Positions 38,901-50,922 are shown, numbered from the stretch's first letter. The stretch is 64,000 nt of DNA from Auanema rhodensis (GCA_964057225.1 OZ059899.1:9796001-9860000); one strand, 5' to 3'. Notes: a model not told the origin generated them from the sequence alone. Numbers and translations: made by a program.

Positions 38901-39206
38901 AAAAAGATTGTTAGATATCCAATTTAAACTTATACATTTTCTTCGATAAAGAGCCTATTAGTTTGAAATTTTATGTCTTACAGTTCTCCAACAGAACAGA
39001 CTGATCCTGATTTCTCTATGATTACATAAAACTCTCGTTTGATATACAAAAAGGAGAGGAATAACGTTTCCAGGATATCAATGATATCGAATCTAGTGAT
39101 ATTGTAGAAAAATGTAATGTCAGCTCCATAGTTTTTCTCTTAATTTCTCTCATCACAATAGTCTTAGTTTTTTTTCATAAGAGTTTCTGAAATCTTAGTT
39201 GAACAA
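35946..39206 (+). repeat. Satellite block between tRNA 4 and 5 (8 monomers), with the most divergent monomer
   Basis: The monomer around 36340-36750 carries many private changes: an A-rich rearranged stretch near 36425-36445 (AACAAAAAAAATTAAATAA), CAACTTAAAC, GTTTCAAATT, TATGACTTA and ACATGAAACTC. The others are ordinary. The last three share CATTTTCTTCG (instead of CATTTACTTCG), a variant typical of the right half of the window. No gene. Confidence 0.93.
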
Positions 39207-39279
39207 GGCCGCGTGGCGCAATGGATAACGCGTCTGCCTACGGAGCAGAAGATTGTAGGTTCGAATCCTGCCGTGGTCG
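39207..39279 (+). tRNA. tRNA-Arg-ACG: tRNA-Arg (anticodon ACG), copy 5
   Basis: Identical to the copy at 2546, with a T7 terminator at 39284-39290 and a type A flank with AATTTCATAG. It is the first of seven copies whose following monomer has the 158-bp deletion (TTTGGGA joined to ACAGACTG). Confidence 0.97.
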
Positions 39280-39421
39280 TAAATTTTTTTCATTTCACTT
39301 GTCATTTATAAAAATCGAATTTATCTTCTTCAACGATTATTTTTGCAATGTGTCATAAGAATTTCATAGTTGAACAAAACGTTTTTTAAGAAGTTTTTTT
39401 GTTGTCAACATATATATTTTC

Positions 39422-40065
39422 CTGGAATTCGAAAGCATTTGGGAACAGACTGATCCTGATTTCTCTATGATTACATAAAACTCTCGTTTGATATACAAAA
39501 TAGAGAAGAATAACGTTTCCAGGATATCAATGATATCGAATCTAGTGATATTGTAGAAAAATGTAATGTCAGCTCCATAGTTTTTCTCTTAATTTCTCTC
39601 ATCACAATAGTCTTAGTTTTTTTTCATAAGAGTTTCTGAAATCTTAGTTGAACAAGGCAGTATATATTTTTTTCTGGAATTCGAAAGCATTTGGGATGGA
39701 AATTAGAAAGAAAAGAACTAGTTTTTCCTACTTTAAAACAAACAATAAGAAATAAAATGAAAAAGATTGTTAGATATCCAATTTAAACTTATACATTTAC
39801 TTCGATAAAGAGCCTATTAGTTTGAAATTTTATGTCTTACAGTTCTCCAACAGAACAGACTGATCCTGATTTCTCTATGATTACATAAAACTCTCGTTTG
39901 ATATACAAAAAGGAGAGGAATAACGTTTCCAGGATATCAATGATATCGAATCTAGTGATATTGTAGAAAAATGTAATGTCAGCTCCATAGTTTTTCTCTT
40001 AATTTCTCTCATCACAATAGTCTTAGTTTTTTTTCATAAGAGTTTCTGAAATCTTAGTTGAACAA
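39422..40065 (+). repeat. Deleted monomer plus one full monomer between tRNA 5 and 6
   Basis: The deletion join is at about 39444-39445 and removes 158 bp of the A-rich middle of the monomer. The deleted monomer also shows TAGAGAAGAATAACG, shared with the divergent monomer near 36.59 kb. One ordinary monomer follows. Confidence 0.93.
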
Positions 40066-40138
40066 GGCCGCGTGGCGCAATGGATAACGCGTCTGCCTAC
40101 GGAGCAGAAGATTGTAGGTTCGAATCCTGCCGTGGTCG
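40066..40138 (+). tRNA. tRNA-Arg-ACG: tRNA-Arg (anticodon ACG), copy 6
   Basis: Identical to the copy at 2546. This is the first copy with the type B flank: T8 terminator at 40142-40149 after TAA, GATTTGTTTTGC and CGTTCTTTAAG. The next monomer has AGTTTTTTCTAC, a variant linked to type B flanks. Spacing to copy 7 is 607 bp, one tRNA-bearing monomer. Confidence 0.97.
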
Positions 40139-40280
40139 TAATTTTTTTTCATTTCACTTGTCATTTATAAAAATCGAATTTATCTTCTTCAACGATTTGT
40201 TTTGCAATGTGTCATAAGAATTTCATAGTTGAACAAAACGTTCTTTAAGAAGTTTTTTTGTTGTCAACATATATATTTTC
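40139..40280 (+). other. tRNA cassette 3' flank, type B
   Basis: It differs from type A by TAA plus T8 (instead of TAAA plus T7), ACGATTTGTTTTGC (instead of ACGATTATTTTTGC) and CGTTCTTTAAG (instead of CGTTTTTTAAG), with the total length unchanged at 142 bp. Type B follows copies 6, 7, 10, 13, 15 and 18. These linked differences define a second cassette lineage. Confidence 0.88.
40142..40149 (+). terminator. RNA polymerase III T8 terminator, type B flank
   Basis: Eight T residues three bases after the tRNA end. The same arrangement follows the tRNA copies at 40673, 45048, 49423, 51867 and 57883. Confidence 0.9.
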
Positions 40281-40672
40281 CTGGAATTCGAAAGCATTTG
40301 GGATGGAAATTAGAAAGAAAAGAACTAGTTTTTTCTACTTTAAAACAAACAATAAGAAATAAAATGAAAAAGATTGTTAGATATCCAATTTAAACTTATA
40401 CATTTACTTCGATAAAGAGCCTATTAGTTTGAAATTTTATGTCTTACAGTTCTCCAACAGAACAGACTGATCCTGATTTCTCTATGATTACATAAAACTC
40501 TCGTTTGATATACAAAAAGGAGAGGAATAACGTTTCCAGGATATCAATGATATCGAATCTAGTGATATTGTAGAAAAATGTAATGTCAGCTCCATAGTTT
40601 TTCTCTTAATTTCTCTCATCACAATAGTCTTAGTTTTTTTTCATAAGAGTTTCTGAAATCTTAGTTGAACAA
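40281..40672 (+). repeat. Single satellite monomer between tRNA 6 and 7
   Basis: One full-length monomer remainder (392 bp). With the cassette it makes a 607-bp tRNA-bearing unit, repeated directly as the next unit (tRNA 7 and its monomer) with no difference I could see. Confidence 0.93.
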
Positions 40673-40745
40673 GGCCGCGTGGCGCAATGGATAACGCGTC
40701 TGCCTACGGAGCAGAAGATTGTAGGTTCGAATCCTGCCGTGGTCG
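40673..40745 (+). tRNA. tRNA-Arg-ACG: tRNA-Arg (anticodon ACG), copy 7
   Basis: Identical to the copy at 2546, with a T8 terminator at 40749-40756 and a type B flank. It opens the first 4375-bp superunit; its counterpart is copy 10. Confidence 0.97.
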
Positions 40746-40887
40746 TAATTTTTTTTCATTTCACTTGTCATTTATAAAAATCGAATTTATCTTCTTCAAC
40801 GATTTGTTTTGCAATGTGTCATAAGAATTTCATAGTTGAACAAAACGTTCTTTAAGAAGTTTTTTTGTTGTCAACATATATATTTTC

Positions 40888-42509
40888 CTGGAATTCGAAA
40901 GCATTTGGGATGGAAATTAGAAAGAAAAGAACTAGTTTTTTCTACTTTAAAACAAACAATAAGAAATAAAATGAAAAAGATTGTTAGATATCCAATTTAA
41001 ACTTATACATTTACTTCGATAAAGAGCCTATTAGTTTGAAATTTTATGTCTTACAGTTCTCCAACAGAACAGACTGATCCTGATTTCTCTATGATTACAT
41101 AAAACTCTCGTTTGATATACAAAAAGGAGAGGAATAACGTTTCCAGGATATCAATGATATCGAATCTAGTGATATTGTAGAAAAATGTAATGTCAGCTCC
41201 ATAGTTTTTCTCTTAATTTCTCTCATCACAATAGTCTTAGTTTTTTTTCATAAGAGTTTCTGAAATCTTAGTTGAACAAGGCAGTATATATTTTTTTCTG
41301 GAATTCGAAAGCATTTGGGATGGAAATTAGAAAAAAAAGAACTAGTTTTTCCTACTTTAAAACAAACAATAAGAAATAAAATGAAAAAGATTGTTAGATA
41401 TCCAATTTAAACTTATACATTTACTTCGATAAAGAGCCTATTAGTTTGAAATTTTATGTCTTACAGTTCTCCAACAGAACAGACTGATCCTGATTTCTCT
41501 ATGATTACATAAAACTCTCGTTTGATATACAAAATAGAGAGGAATAACGTTTCCAGGATATCAATGATATCGAATCTAGTGATATTGTAGAAAAATGTAA
41601 TGTCAGCTCCATAGTTTTTCTCTTAATTTCTCTCATCACAATAGTCTTAGTTTTTTTTCATAAGAGTTTCTGAAATCTTAGTTGAACAAGGCAGTATATA
41701 TTTTTTTCTGGAATTCGAAAGCATTTGGGATGGAAATTAGAAAGAAAAGAACTAGTTTTTCCTACTTTAAAACAAACAATAAGAAATAAAATGAAAAAGA
41801 TTGTTAGATATCCAATTTAAACTTATACATTTTCTTCGATAAAGAGCCTATTAGTTTGAAATTTTATGTCTTACAGTTCTCCAACAGAACAGACTGATCC
41901 TGATTTCTCTATGATTACATAAAACTCTCGTTTGATATACAAAAAGGAGAGGAATAACGTTTCCAGGATATCAATGATATCGAATCTAGTGATATTGTAG
42001 AAAAATGTAATGTCAGCTCCATAGTTTTTCTCTTAATTTGTCTCATCACAATAGTCTTAGTTTTTTTTCATAAGAGTTTCTGAAATCTTAGTTGAACAAG
42101 GCAGTATATATTTTTTTCTGGAATTCGAAAGCATTTGGGATGGAAATTAGAAAGAAAAGAACTAGTTTTTCCTACTTTAAAACAAACAATAAGAAATAAA
42201 ATGAAAAAGATTGTTAGATATCCAATTTAAACTTATACATTTTCTTCGATAAAGAGCCTATTAGTTTGAAATTTTATGTCTTACAGTTCTCCAACAGAAC
42301 AGACTGATCCTGATTTCTCTATGATTACATAAAACTCTCGTTTGATATACAAAAAGGAGAGGAATAACGTTTCCAGGATATCAATGATATCGAATCTAGT
42401 GATATTGTAGAAAAATGTAATGTCAGCTCCATAGATTTTCTCTTAATTTCTCTCATCACAATAGTCTTAGTTTTTTTTCATAAGAGTTTCTGAAATCTTA
42501 GTTGAACAA
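40888..42509 (+). repeat. Satellite block between tRNA 7 and 8 (4 monomers)
   Basis: Ordinary monomers. The first has the type-B-linked AGTTTTTTCTAC, the second GAAAAAAAAGAACTAG, and the third and fourth CATTTTCTTCG. No gene. Confidence 0.93.
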
Positions 42510-42582
42510 GGCCGCGTGGCGCAATGGATAACGCGTCTGCCTACGGAGCAGAAGATTGTAGGTTCGAATCCTGCCGTGGTCG
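42510..42582 (+). tRNA. tRNA-Arg-ACG: tRNA-Arg (anticodon ACG), copy 8
   Basis: Identical to the copy at 2546, with a T7 terminator at 42587-42593, a type A flank, and a deleted monomer after it. The following GATCTTG variant is shared only with copy 11. Confidence 0.97.
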
Positions 42583-42724
42583 TAAATTTTTTTCATTTCA
42601 CTTGTCATTTATAAAAATCGAATTTATCTTCTTCAACGATTATTTTTGCAATGTGTCATAAGAATTTCATAGTTGAACAAAACGTTTTTTAAGAAGTTTT
42701 TTTGTTGTCAACATATATATTTTC

Positions 42725-44188
42725 CTGGAATTCGAAAGCATTTGGGAACAGACTGATCTTGATTTCTCTATGATTACATAAAACTCTCGTTTGATATACA
42801 AAATAGAGAGGAATAACGTTTCCAGGATATCAATGATATCGAATCTAGTGATATTGTAGAAAAATGTAATGTCAGCTCCATAGTTTTTCTCTTAATTTCT
42901 CTCATCACAATAGTCTTAGTTTTTTTTCATAAGAGTTTCTGAAATCTTAGTTGAACAAGGCAGTATATATTTTTTTCTGGAATTCGAAAGCATTTGGGAT
43001 GGAAATTAGAAAGAAAAGAACTAGTTTTTCCTACTTTAAAACAAACAATAAGAAATAAAATGAAAAAGATTGTTAGATATCCAATTTAAACTTATACATT
43101 TACTTCGATAAAGAGCCTATTAGTTTGAAATTTTATGTCTTACAGTTCTCCAACAGAACAGACTGATCCTGATTTCTCTATGATTACATAAAACTCTCGT
43201 TTGATATACAAAATAGAGAGGAATAACGTTTCCAGGATATCAATGATATCGAATCTAGTGATATTATAGAAAAATGTAATGTCAGCTCCATAGTTTTTCT
43301 CTTAATTTCTCTCATCACAATAGTCTTAGTTTTTTTTCATAAGAGTTTCTGAAATCTTAGTTGAACAAGGCAGTATATATTTTTTTCTGGAATTCGAAAG
43401 CATTTGGGATGGAAATTAGAAAGAAAAGAACTAGTTTTTCCTACTTTAAAACAAACAATAAGAAATAAAATGAAAAAAATTGTTAGATATCCAATTTAAA
43501 CTTATACATTTACTTCGATAAAGAGCCTATTAGTTTGAAATTTTATGTCTTACAGTTCTCCAACAGAACAGACTGATCCTGATTTCTCTATGATTACATA
43601 AAACTCTCGTTTGATATACAAAAAGGAGAGGAATAACGTTTCCAGGATATCAATGATATCGAATCTAGTGATATTGTAGAAAAATGTAATGTCAGCTCCA
43701 TAGTTTTTCTCTTAATTTCTCTCATCACAATAGTCTTAGTTTTTTTTCATAAGAGTTTCTGAAATCTCAGTTGAACAAGGCAGTATATATTTTTTTCTGG
43801 AATTCGAAAGCATTTGGGATGGAAATTAGAAAGAAAAGAACTAGTTTTTCCTACTTTAAAACAAACAATAAGAAATAAAATGAAAAAGATTGTTAGATAT
43901 CCAATTTAAACTTATACATTTTCTTCGATAAAGAGCCTATTAGTTTGAAATTTTATGTCTTACAGTTCTCCAACAGAACAGACTGATCCTGATTTCTCTA
44001 TGATTACATAAAACTCTCGTTTGATATACAAAAAGGAGAGGAATAACGTTTCCAGGATATCAATGATATCGAATCTAGTGATATTGTAGAAAAATGGAAT
44101 GTCAGCTCCATAGTTTTTCTCTTAATTTCTCTCATCACAATAGTCTTAGTTTTTTTTCATAAGAGTTTCTGAAATCTTAGTTGAACAA
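42725..44188 (+). repeat. Deleted monomer plus 3 full monomers between tRNA 8 and 9
   Basis: The 158-bp deletion join lies near 42747. Private variants (GATATTATAG, TGAAAAAAATTG, ATCTCAGTTG, AAAATGGAATG) serve as fingerprints of the 4375-bp superunit. No gene. Confidence 0.93.
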
Positions 44189-44261
44189 GGCCGCGTGGCG
44201 CAATGGATAACGCGTCTGCCTACGGAGCAGAAGATTGTAGGTTCGAATCCTGCCGTGGTCG
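44189..44261 (+). tRNA. tRNA-Arg-ACG: tRNA-Arg (anticodon ACG), copy 9
   Basis: Identical to the copy at 2546, with a T7 terminator at 44266-44272, a type A flank, and a deleted monomer after it. The counterpart is copy 12. Confidence 0.97.
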
Positions 44262-44403
44262 TAAATTTTTTTCATTTCACTTGTCATTTATAAAAATCGA
44301 ATTTATCTTCTTCAACGATTATTTTTGCAATGTGTCATAAGAATTTCATAGTTGAACAAAACGTTTTTTAAGAAGTTTTTTTGTTGTCAACATATATATT
44401 TTC

Positions 44404-45047
44404 CTGGAATTCGAAAGCATTTGGGAACAGACTGATCCTGATTTCTCTATGATTACATAAAACTCTCGTTTGATATACAAAATAGAGAGGAATAACGTTT
44501 CCAGGATATCAATGATATCGAATCTAGTGATATTGTAGAAAAATGTAATGTCAGCTCCATAGTTTTTCTCTTAATTTCTCTCATCACAATAGTCTTAGTT
44601 TTTTTTCATAAGAGTTTCTGAAATCTTAGTTGAACAAGGCAGTATATATTTTTTTCTGGAATTCGAAAGCATTTGGGATGGAAATTAGAAAGAAAAGAAC
44701 TAGTTTTTCCTACTTTAAAACAAACAATAAGAAATAAAATGAAAAAGATTGTTAGATATCCAATTTAAACTTATACATTTACTTCGATAAAGAGCCTATT
44801 AGTTTGAAATTTTATGTCTTACAGTTCTCCAACAGAACAGACTGATCCTGATTTCTCTATGATTACATAAAACTCTCGTTTGATATACAAAAAGGAGAGG
44901 AATAACGTTTCCAGGATATCAATGATATCGAATCTAGTGATATTGTAGAAAAATGTAATGTCAGCTCCATAGTTTTTCTCTTAATTTCTCTCATCACAAT
45001 AGTCTTAGTTTTTTTTCATAAGAGTTTCTGAAATCTTAGTTGAACAA
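44404..45047 (+). repeat. Deleted monomer plus one full monomer between tRNA 9 and 10
   Basis: The layout equals 39422-40065 (859-bp tRNA spacing), but without the AGAGAAGAATA variant seen there. No gene. Confidence 0.93.
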
Positions 45048-45120
45048 GGCCGCGTGGCGCAATGGATAACGCGTCTGCCTACGGAGCAGAAGATTGTAGG
45101 TTCGAATCCTGCCGTGGTCG
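45048..45120 (+). tRNA. tRNA-Arg-ACG: tRNA-Arg (anticodon ACG), copy 10
   Basis: Identical to the copy at 2546, with a T8 terminator at 45124-45131 and a type B flank. It opens the second 4375-bp superunit. Confidence 0.97.
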
Positions 45121-45262
45121 TAATTTTTTTTCATTTCACTTGTCATTTATAAAAATCGAATTTATCTTCTTCAACGATTTGTTTTGCAATGTGTCATAAG
45201 AATTTCATAGTTGAACAAAACGTTCTTTAAGAAGTTTTTTTGTTGTCAACATATATATTTTC

Positions 45263-46884
45263 CTGGAATTCGAAAGCATTTGGGATGGAAATTAGAAAGA
45301 AAAGAACTAGTTTTTTCTACTTTAAAACAAACAATAAGAAATAAAATGAAAAAGATTGTTAGATATCCAATTTAAACTTATACATTTACTTCGATAAAGA
45401 GCCTATTAGTTTGAAATTTTATGTCTTACAGTTCTCCAACAGAACAGACTGATCCTGATTTCTCTATGATTACATAAAACTCTCGTTTGATATACAAAAA
45501 GGAGAGGAATAACGTTTCCAGGATATCAATGATATCGAATCTAGTGATATTGTAGAAAAATGTAATGTCAGCTCCATAGTTTTTCTCTTAATTTCTCTCA
45601 TCACAATAGTCTTAGTTTTTTTTCATAAGAGTTTCTGAAATCTTAGTTGAACAAGGCAGTATATATTTTTTTCTGGAATTCGAAAGCATTTGGGATGGAA
45701 ATTAGAAAAAAAAGAACTAGTTTTTCCTACTTTAAAACAAACAATAAGAAATAAAATGAAAAAGATTGTTAGATATCCAATTTAAACTTATACATTTACT
45801 TCGATAAAGAGCCTATTAGTTTGAAATTTTATGTCTTACAGTTCTCCAACAGAACAGACTGATCCTGATTTCTCTATGATTACATAAAACTCTCGTTTGA
45901 TATACAAAATAGAGAGGAATAACGTTTCCAGGATATCAATGATATCGAATCTAGTGATATTGTAGAAAAATGTAATGTCAGCTCCATAGTTTTTCTCTTA
46001 ATTTCTCTCATCACAATAGTCTTAGTTTTTTTTCATAAGAGTTTCTGAAATCTTAGTTGAACAAGGCAGTATATATTTTTTTCTGGAATTCGAAAGCATT
46101 TGGGATGGAAATTAGAAAGAAAAGAACTAGTTTTTCCTACTTTAAAACAAACAATAAGAAATAAAATGAAAAAGATTGTTAGATATCCAATTTAAACTTA
46201 TACATTTTCTTCGATAAAGAGCCTATTAGTTTGAAATTTTATGTCTTACAGTTCTCCAACAGAACAGACTGATCCTGATTTCTCTATGATTACATAAAAC
46301 TCTCGTTTGATATACAAAAAGGAGAGGAATAACGTTTCCAGGATATCAATGATATCGAATCTAGTGATATTGTAGAAAAATGTAATGTCAGCTCCATAGT
46401 TTTTCTCTTAATTTGTCTCATCACAATAGTCTTAGTTTTTTTTCATAAGAGTTTCTGAAATCTTAGTTGAACAAGGCAGTATATATTTTTTTCTGGAATT
46501 CGAAAGCATTTGGGATGGAAATTAGAAAGAAAAGAACTAGTTTTTCCTACTTTAAAACAAACAATAAGAAATAAAATGAAAAAGATTGTTAGATATCCAA
46601 TTTAAACTTATACATTTTCTTCGATAAAGAGCCTATTAGTTTGAAATTTTATGTCTTACAGTTCTCCAACAGAACAGACTGATCCTGATTTCTCTATGAT
46701 TACATAAAACTCTCGTTTGATATACAAAAAGGAGAGGAATAACGTTTCCAGGATATCAATGATATCGAATCTAGTGATATTGTAGAAAAATGTAATGTCA
46801 GCTCCATAGATTTTCTCTTAATTTCTCTCATCACAATAGTCTTAGTTTTTTTTCATAAGAGTTTCTGAAATCTTAGTTGAACAA
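45263..46884 (+). repeat. Satellite block between tRNA 10 and 11 (4 monomers)
   Basis: Matches 40888-42509 with a shift of 4375 bp, including the AATTTGTCTC and CATAGATTTTC variants. No gene. Confidence 0.93.
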
Positions 46885-46957
46885 GGCCGCGTGGCGCAAT
46901 GGATAACGCGTCTGCCTACGGAGCAGAAGATTGTAGGTTCGAATCCTGCCGTGGTCG
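46885..46957 (+). tRNA. tRNA-Arg-ACG: tRNA-Arg (anticodon ACG), copy 11
   Basis: Identical to the copy at 2546, with a T7 terminator at 46962-46968, a type A flank, and a deleted monomer after it with GATCTTG, as after copy 8. Confidence 0.97.
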
Positions 46958-47099
46958 TAAATTTTTTTCATTTCACTTGTCATTTATAAAAATCGAATTT
47001 ATCTTCTTCAACGATTATTTTTGCAATGTGTCATAAGAATTTCATAGTTGAACAAAACGTTTTTTAAGAAGTTTTTTTGTTGTCAACATATATATTTTC

Positions 47100-48563
47100 C
47101 TGGAATTCGAAAGCATTTGGGAACAGACTGATCTTGATTTCTCTATGATTACATAAAACTCTCGTTTGATATACAAAATAGAGAGGAATAACGTTTCCAG
47201 GATATCAATGATATCGAATCTAGTGATATTGTAGAAAAATGTAATGTCAGCTCCATAGTTTTTCTCTTAATTTCTCTCATCACAATAGTCTTAGTTTTTT
47301 TTCATAAGAGTTTCTGAAATCTTAGTTGAACAAGGCAGTATATATTTTTTTCTGGAATTCGAAAGCATTTGGGATGGAAATTAGAAAGAAAAGAACTAGT
47401 TTTTCCTACTTTAAAACAAACAATAAGAAATAAAATGAAAAAGATTGTTAGATATCCAATTTAAACTTATACATTTACTTCGATAAAGAGCCTATTAGTT
47501 TGAAATTTTATGTCTTACAGTTCTCCAACAGAACAGACTGATCCTGATTTCTCTATGATTACATAAAACTCTCGTTTGATATACAAAATAGAGAGGAATA
47601 ACGTTTCCAGGATATCAATGATATCGAATCTAGTGATATTATAGAAAAATGTAATGTCAGCTCCATAGTTTTTCTCTTAATTTCTCTCATCACAATAGTC
47701 TTAGTTTTTTTTCATAAGAGTTTCTGAAATCTTAGTTGAACAAGGCAGTATATATTTTTTTCTGGAATTCGAAAGCATTTGGGATGGAAATTAGAAAGAA
47801 AAGAACTAGTTTTTCCTACTTTAAAACAAACAATAAGAAATAAAATGAAAAAAATTGTTAGATATCCAATTTAAACTTATACATTTACTTCGATAAAGAG
47901 CCTATTAGTTTGAAATTTTATGTCTTACAGTTCTCCAACAGAACAGACTGATCCTGATTTCTCTATGATTACATAAAACTCTCGTTTGATATACAAAAAG
48001 GAGAGGAATAACGTTTCCAGGATATCAATGATATCGAATCTAGTGATATTGTAGAAAAATGTAATGTCAGCTCCATAGTTTTTCTCTTAATTTCTCTCAT
48101 CACAATAGTCTTAGTTTTTTTTCATAAGAGTTTCTGAAATCTCAGTTGAACAAGGCAGTATATATTTTTTTCTGGAATTCGAAAGCATTTGGGATGGAAA
48201 TTAGAAAGAAAAGAACTAGTTTTTCCTACTTTAAAACAAACAATAAGAAATAAAATGAAAAAGATTGTTAGATATCCAATTTAAACTTATACATTTTCTT
48301 CGATAAAGAGCCTATTAGTTTGAAATTTTATGTCTTACAGTTCTCCAACAGAACAGACTGATCCTGATTTCTCTATGATTACATAAAACTCTCGTTTGAT
48401 ATACAAAAAGGAGAGGAATAACGTTTCCAGGATATCAATGATATCGAATCTAGTGATATTGTAGAAAAATGGAATGTCAGCTCCATAGTTTTTCTCTTAA
48501 TTTCTCTCATCACAATAGTCTTAGTTTTTTTTCATAAGAGTTTCTGAAATCTTAGTTGAACAA
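47100..48563 (+). repeat. Deleted monomer plus 3 full monomers between tRNA 11 and 12
   Basis: Matches 42725-44188 with a shift of 4375 bp. No gene. Confidence 0.93.
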
Positions 48564-48636
48564 GGCCGCGTGGCGCAATGGATAACGCGTCTGCCTACGG
48601 AGCAGAAGATTGTAGGTTCGAATCCTGCCGTGGTCG
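48564..48636 (+). tRNA. tRNA-Arg-ACG: tRNA-Arg (anticodon ACG), copy 12
   Basis: Identical to the copy at 2546, with a T7 terminator at 48641-48647, a type A flank, and a deleted monomer after it. Confidence 0.97.
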
Positions 48637-48778
48637 TAAATTTTTTTCATTTCACTTGTCATTTATAAAAATCGAATTTATCTTCTTCAACGATTATTTT
48701 TGCAATGTGTCATAAGAATTTCATAGTTGAACAAAACGTTTTTTAAGAAGTTTTTTTGTTGTCAACATATATATTTTC

Positions 48779-49422
48779 CTGGAATTCGAAAGCATTTGGG
48801 AACAGACTGATCCTGATTTCTCTATGATTACATAAAACTCTCGTTTGATATACAAAATAGAGAGGAATAACGTTTCCAGGATATCAATGATATCGAATCT
48901 AGTGATATTGTAGAAAAATGTAATGTCAGCTCCATAGTTTTTCTCTTAATTTCTCTCATCACAATAGTCTTAGTTTTTTTTCATAAGAGTTTCTGAAATC
49001 TTAGTTGAACAAGGCAGTATATATTTTTTTCTGGAATTCGAAAGCATTTGGGATGGAAATTAGAAAGAAAAGAACTAGTTTTTCCTACTTTAAAACAAAC
49101 AATAAGAAATAAAATGAAAAAGATTGTTAGATATCCAATTTAAACTTATACATTTACTTCGATAAAGAGCCTATTAGTTTGAAATTTTATGTCTTACAGT
49201 TCTCCAACAGAACAGACTGATCCTGATTTCTCTATGATTACATAAAACTCTCGTTTGATATACAAAAAGGAGAGGAATAACGTTTCCAGGATATCAATGA
49301 TATCGAATCTAGTGATATTGTAGAAAAATGTAATGTCAGCTCCATAGTTTTTCTCTTAATTTCTCTCATCACAATAGTCTTAGTTTTTTTTCATAAGAGT
49401 TTCTGAAATCTTAGTTGAACAA
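48779..49422 (+). repeat. Deleted monomer plus one full monomer between tRNA 12 and 13
   Basis: Matches 44404-45047. No gene. Confidence 0.93.
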
Positions 49423-49495
49423 GGCCGCGTGGCGCAATGGATAACGCGTCTGCCTACGGAGCAGAAGATTGTAGGTTCGAATCCTGCCGTGGTCG
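49423..49495 (+). tRNA. tRNA-Arg-ACG: tRNA-Arg (anticodon ACG), copy 13
   Basis: Identical to the copy at 2546, with a T8 terminator at 49499-49506 and a type B flank. It starts the partial third copy of the 4375-bp superunit. Confidence 0.97.
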
Positions 49496-49637
49496 TAATT
49501 TTTTTTCATTTCACTTGTCATTTATAAAAATCGAATTTATCTTCTTCAACGATTTGTTTTGCAATGTGTCATAAGAATTTCATAGTTGAACAAAACGTTC
49601 TTTAAGAAGTTTTTTTGTTGTCAACATATATATTTTC

Positions 49638-50849
49638 CTGGAATTCGAAAGCATTTGGGATGGAAATTAGAAAGAAAAGAACTAGTTTTTTCTACTTTAA
49701 AACAAACAATAAGAAATAAAATGAAAAAGATTGTTAGATATCCAATTTAAACTTATACATTTACTTCGATAAAGAGCCTATTAGTTTGAAATTTTATGTC
49801 TTACAGTTCTCCAACAGAACAGACTGATCCTGATTTCTCTATGATTACATAAAACTCTCGTTTGATATACAAAAAGGAGAGGAATAACGTTTCCAGGATA
49901 TCAATGATATCGAATCTAGTGATATTGTAGAAAAATGTAATGTCAGCTCCATAGTTTTTCTCTTAATTTCTCTCATCACAATAGTCTTAGTTTTTTTTCA
50001 TAAGAGTTTCTGAAATCTTAGTTGAACAAGGCAGTATATATTTTTTTCTGGAATTCGAAAGCATTTGGGATGGAAATTAGAAAAAAAAGAACTAGTTTTT
50101 CCTACTTTAAAACAAACAATAAGAAATAAAATGAAAAAGATTGTTAGATATCCAATTTAAACTTATACATTTACTTCGATAAAGAGCCTATTAGTTTGAA
50201 ATTTTATGTCTTACAGTTCTCCAACAGAACAGACTGATCCTGATTTCTCTATGATTACATAAAACTCTCGTTTGATATACAAAATAGAGAGGAATAACGT
50301 TTCCAGGATATCAATGATATCGAATCTAGTGATATTGTAGAAAAATGTAATGTCAGCTCCATAGTTTTTCTCTTAATTTCTCTCATCACAATAGTCTTAG
50401 TTTTTTTTCATAAGAGTTTCTGAAATCTTAGTTGAACAAGGCAGTATATATTTTTTTCTGGAATTCGAAAGCATTTGGGATGGAAATTAGAAAGAAAAGA
50501 ACTAGTTTTTCCTACTTTAAAACAAACAATAAGAAATAAAATGAAAAAGATTGTTAGATATCCAATTTAAACTTATACATTTTCTTCGATAAAGAGCCTA
50601 TTAGTTTGAAATTTTATGTCTTACAGTTCTCCAACAGAACAGACTGATCCTGATTTCTCTATGATTACATAAAACTCTCGTTTGATATACAAAAAGGAGA
50701 GGAATAACGTTTCCAGGATATCAATGATATCGAATCTAGTGATATTGTAGAAAAATGTTATGTCAGCTCCATAGTTTTTCTCTTAATTTCTCTCATCACA
50801 ATAGTCTTAGTTTTTTTTCATAAGAGTTTCTGAAATCTTAGTTGAACAA
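49638..50849 (+). repeat. Satellite block between tRNA 13 and 14 (3 monomers)
   Basis: Follows the order of 45263-46884 but is one monomer shorter. The last monomer carries a private AAAATGTTATGTC near 50755. No gene. Confidence 0.93.
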
Positions 50850-50922
50850 GGCCGCGTGGCGCAATGGATAACGCGTCTGCCTACGGAGCAGAAGATTGTA
50901 GGTTCGAATCCTGCCGTGGTCG
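50850..50922 (+). tRNA. tRNA-Arg-ACG: tRNA-Arg (anticodon ACG), copy 14
   Basis: Identical to the copy at 2546, with a T7 terminator at 50927-50933. The flank is type A-like with a private ACGATTTTTTTTGC. The next monomer is not deleted and carries TTAGAAATCC and CTTTGATAAAG, the variant set seen after copies 1 and 3, but with GTCTTACAG. Confidence 0.97.

Larger units (their letters stand above)
40673..45047 (+). repeat. 4375-bp higher-order superunit with three tRNA genes, copy 1
   Basis: It contains tRNA 7 (type B), tRNA 8 and tRNA 9 (both type A followed by a deleted monomer), and eight full monomers. Rare variants all recur 4375 bp later: AATTTGTCTC (42040/46415), CATAGATTTTC (about 42430/46805), GATCTTG (about 42755/47130), GATATTATAG (about 43261/47636), TGAAAAAAATTG (about 43470/47845), ATCTCAGTTG (about 43766/48141) and AAAATGGAATG (about 44092/48467). 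The left boundary lies within the monomer before tRNA 7. Confidence 0.9.
45048..49422 (+). repeat. 4375-bp higher-order superunit with three tRNA genes, copy 2
   Basis: Tandem partner of 40673-45047, with tRNA 10, 11 and 12 in the same order and every rare variant in register. A third, incomplete copy begins at tRNA 13 (49423) and loses one monomer before tRNA 14. Confidence 0.9.
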
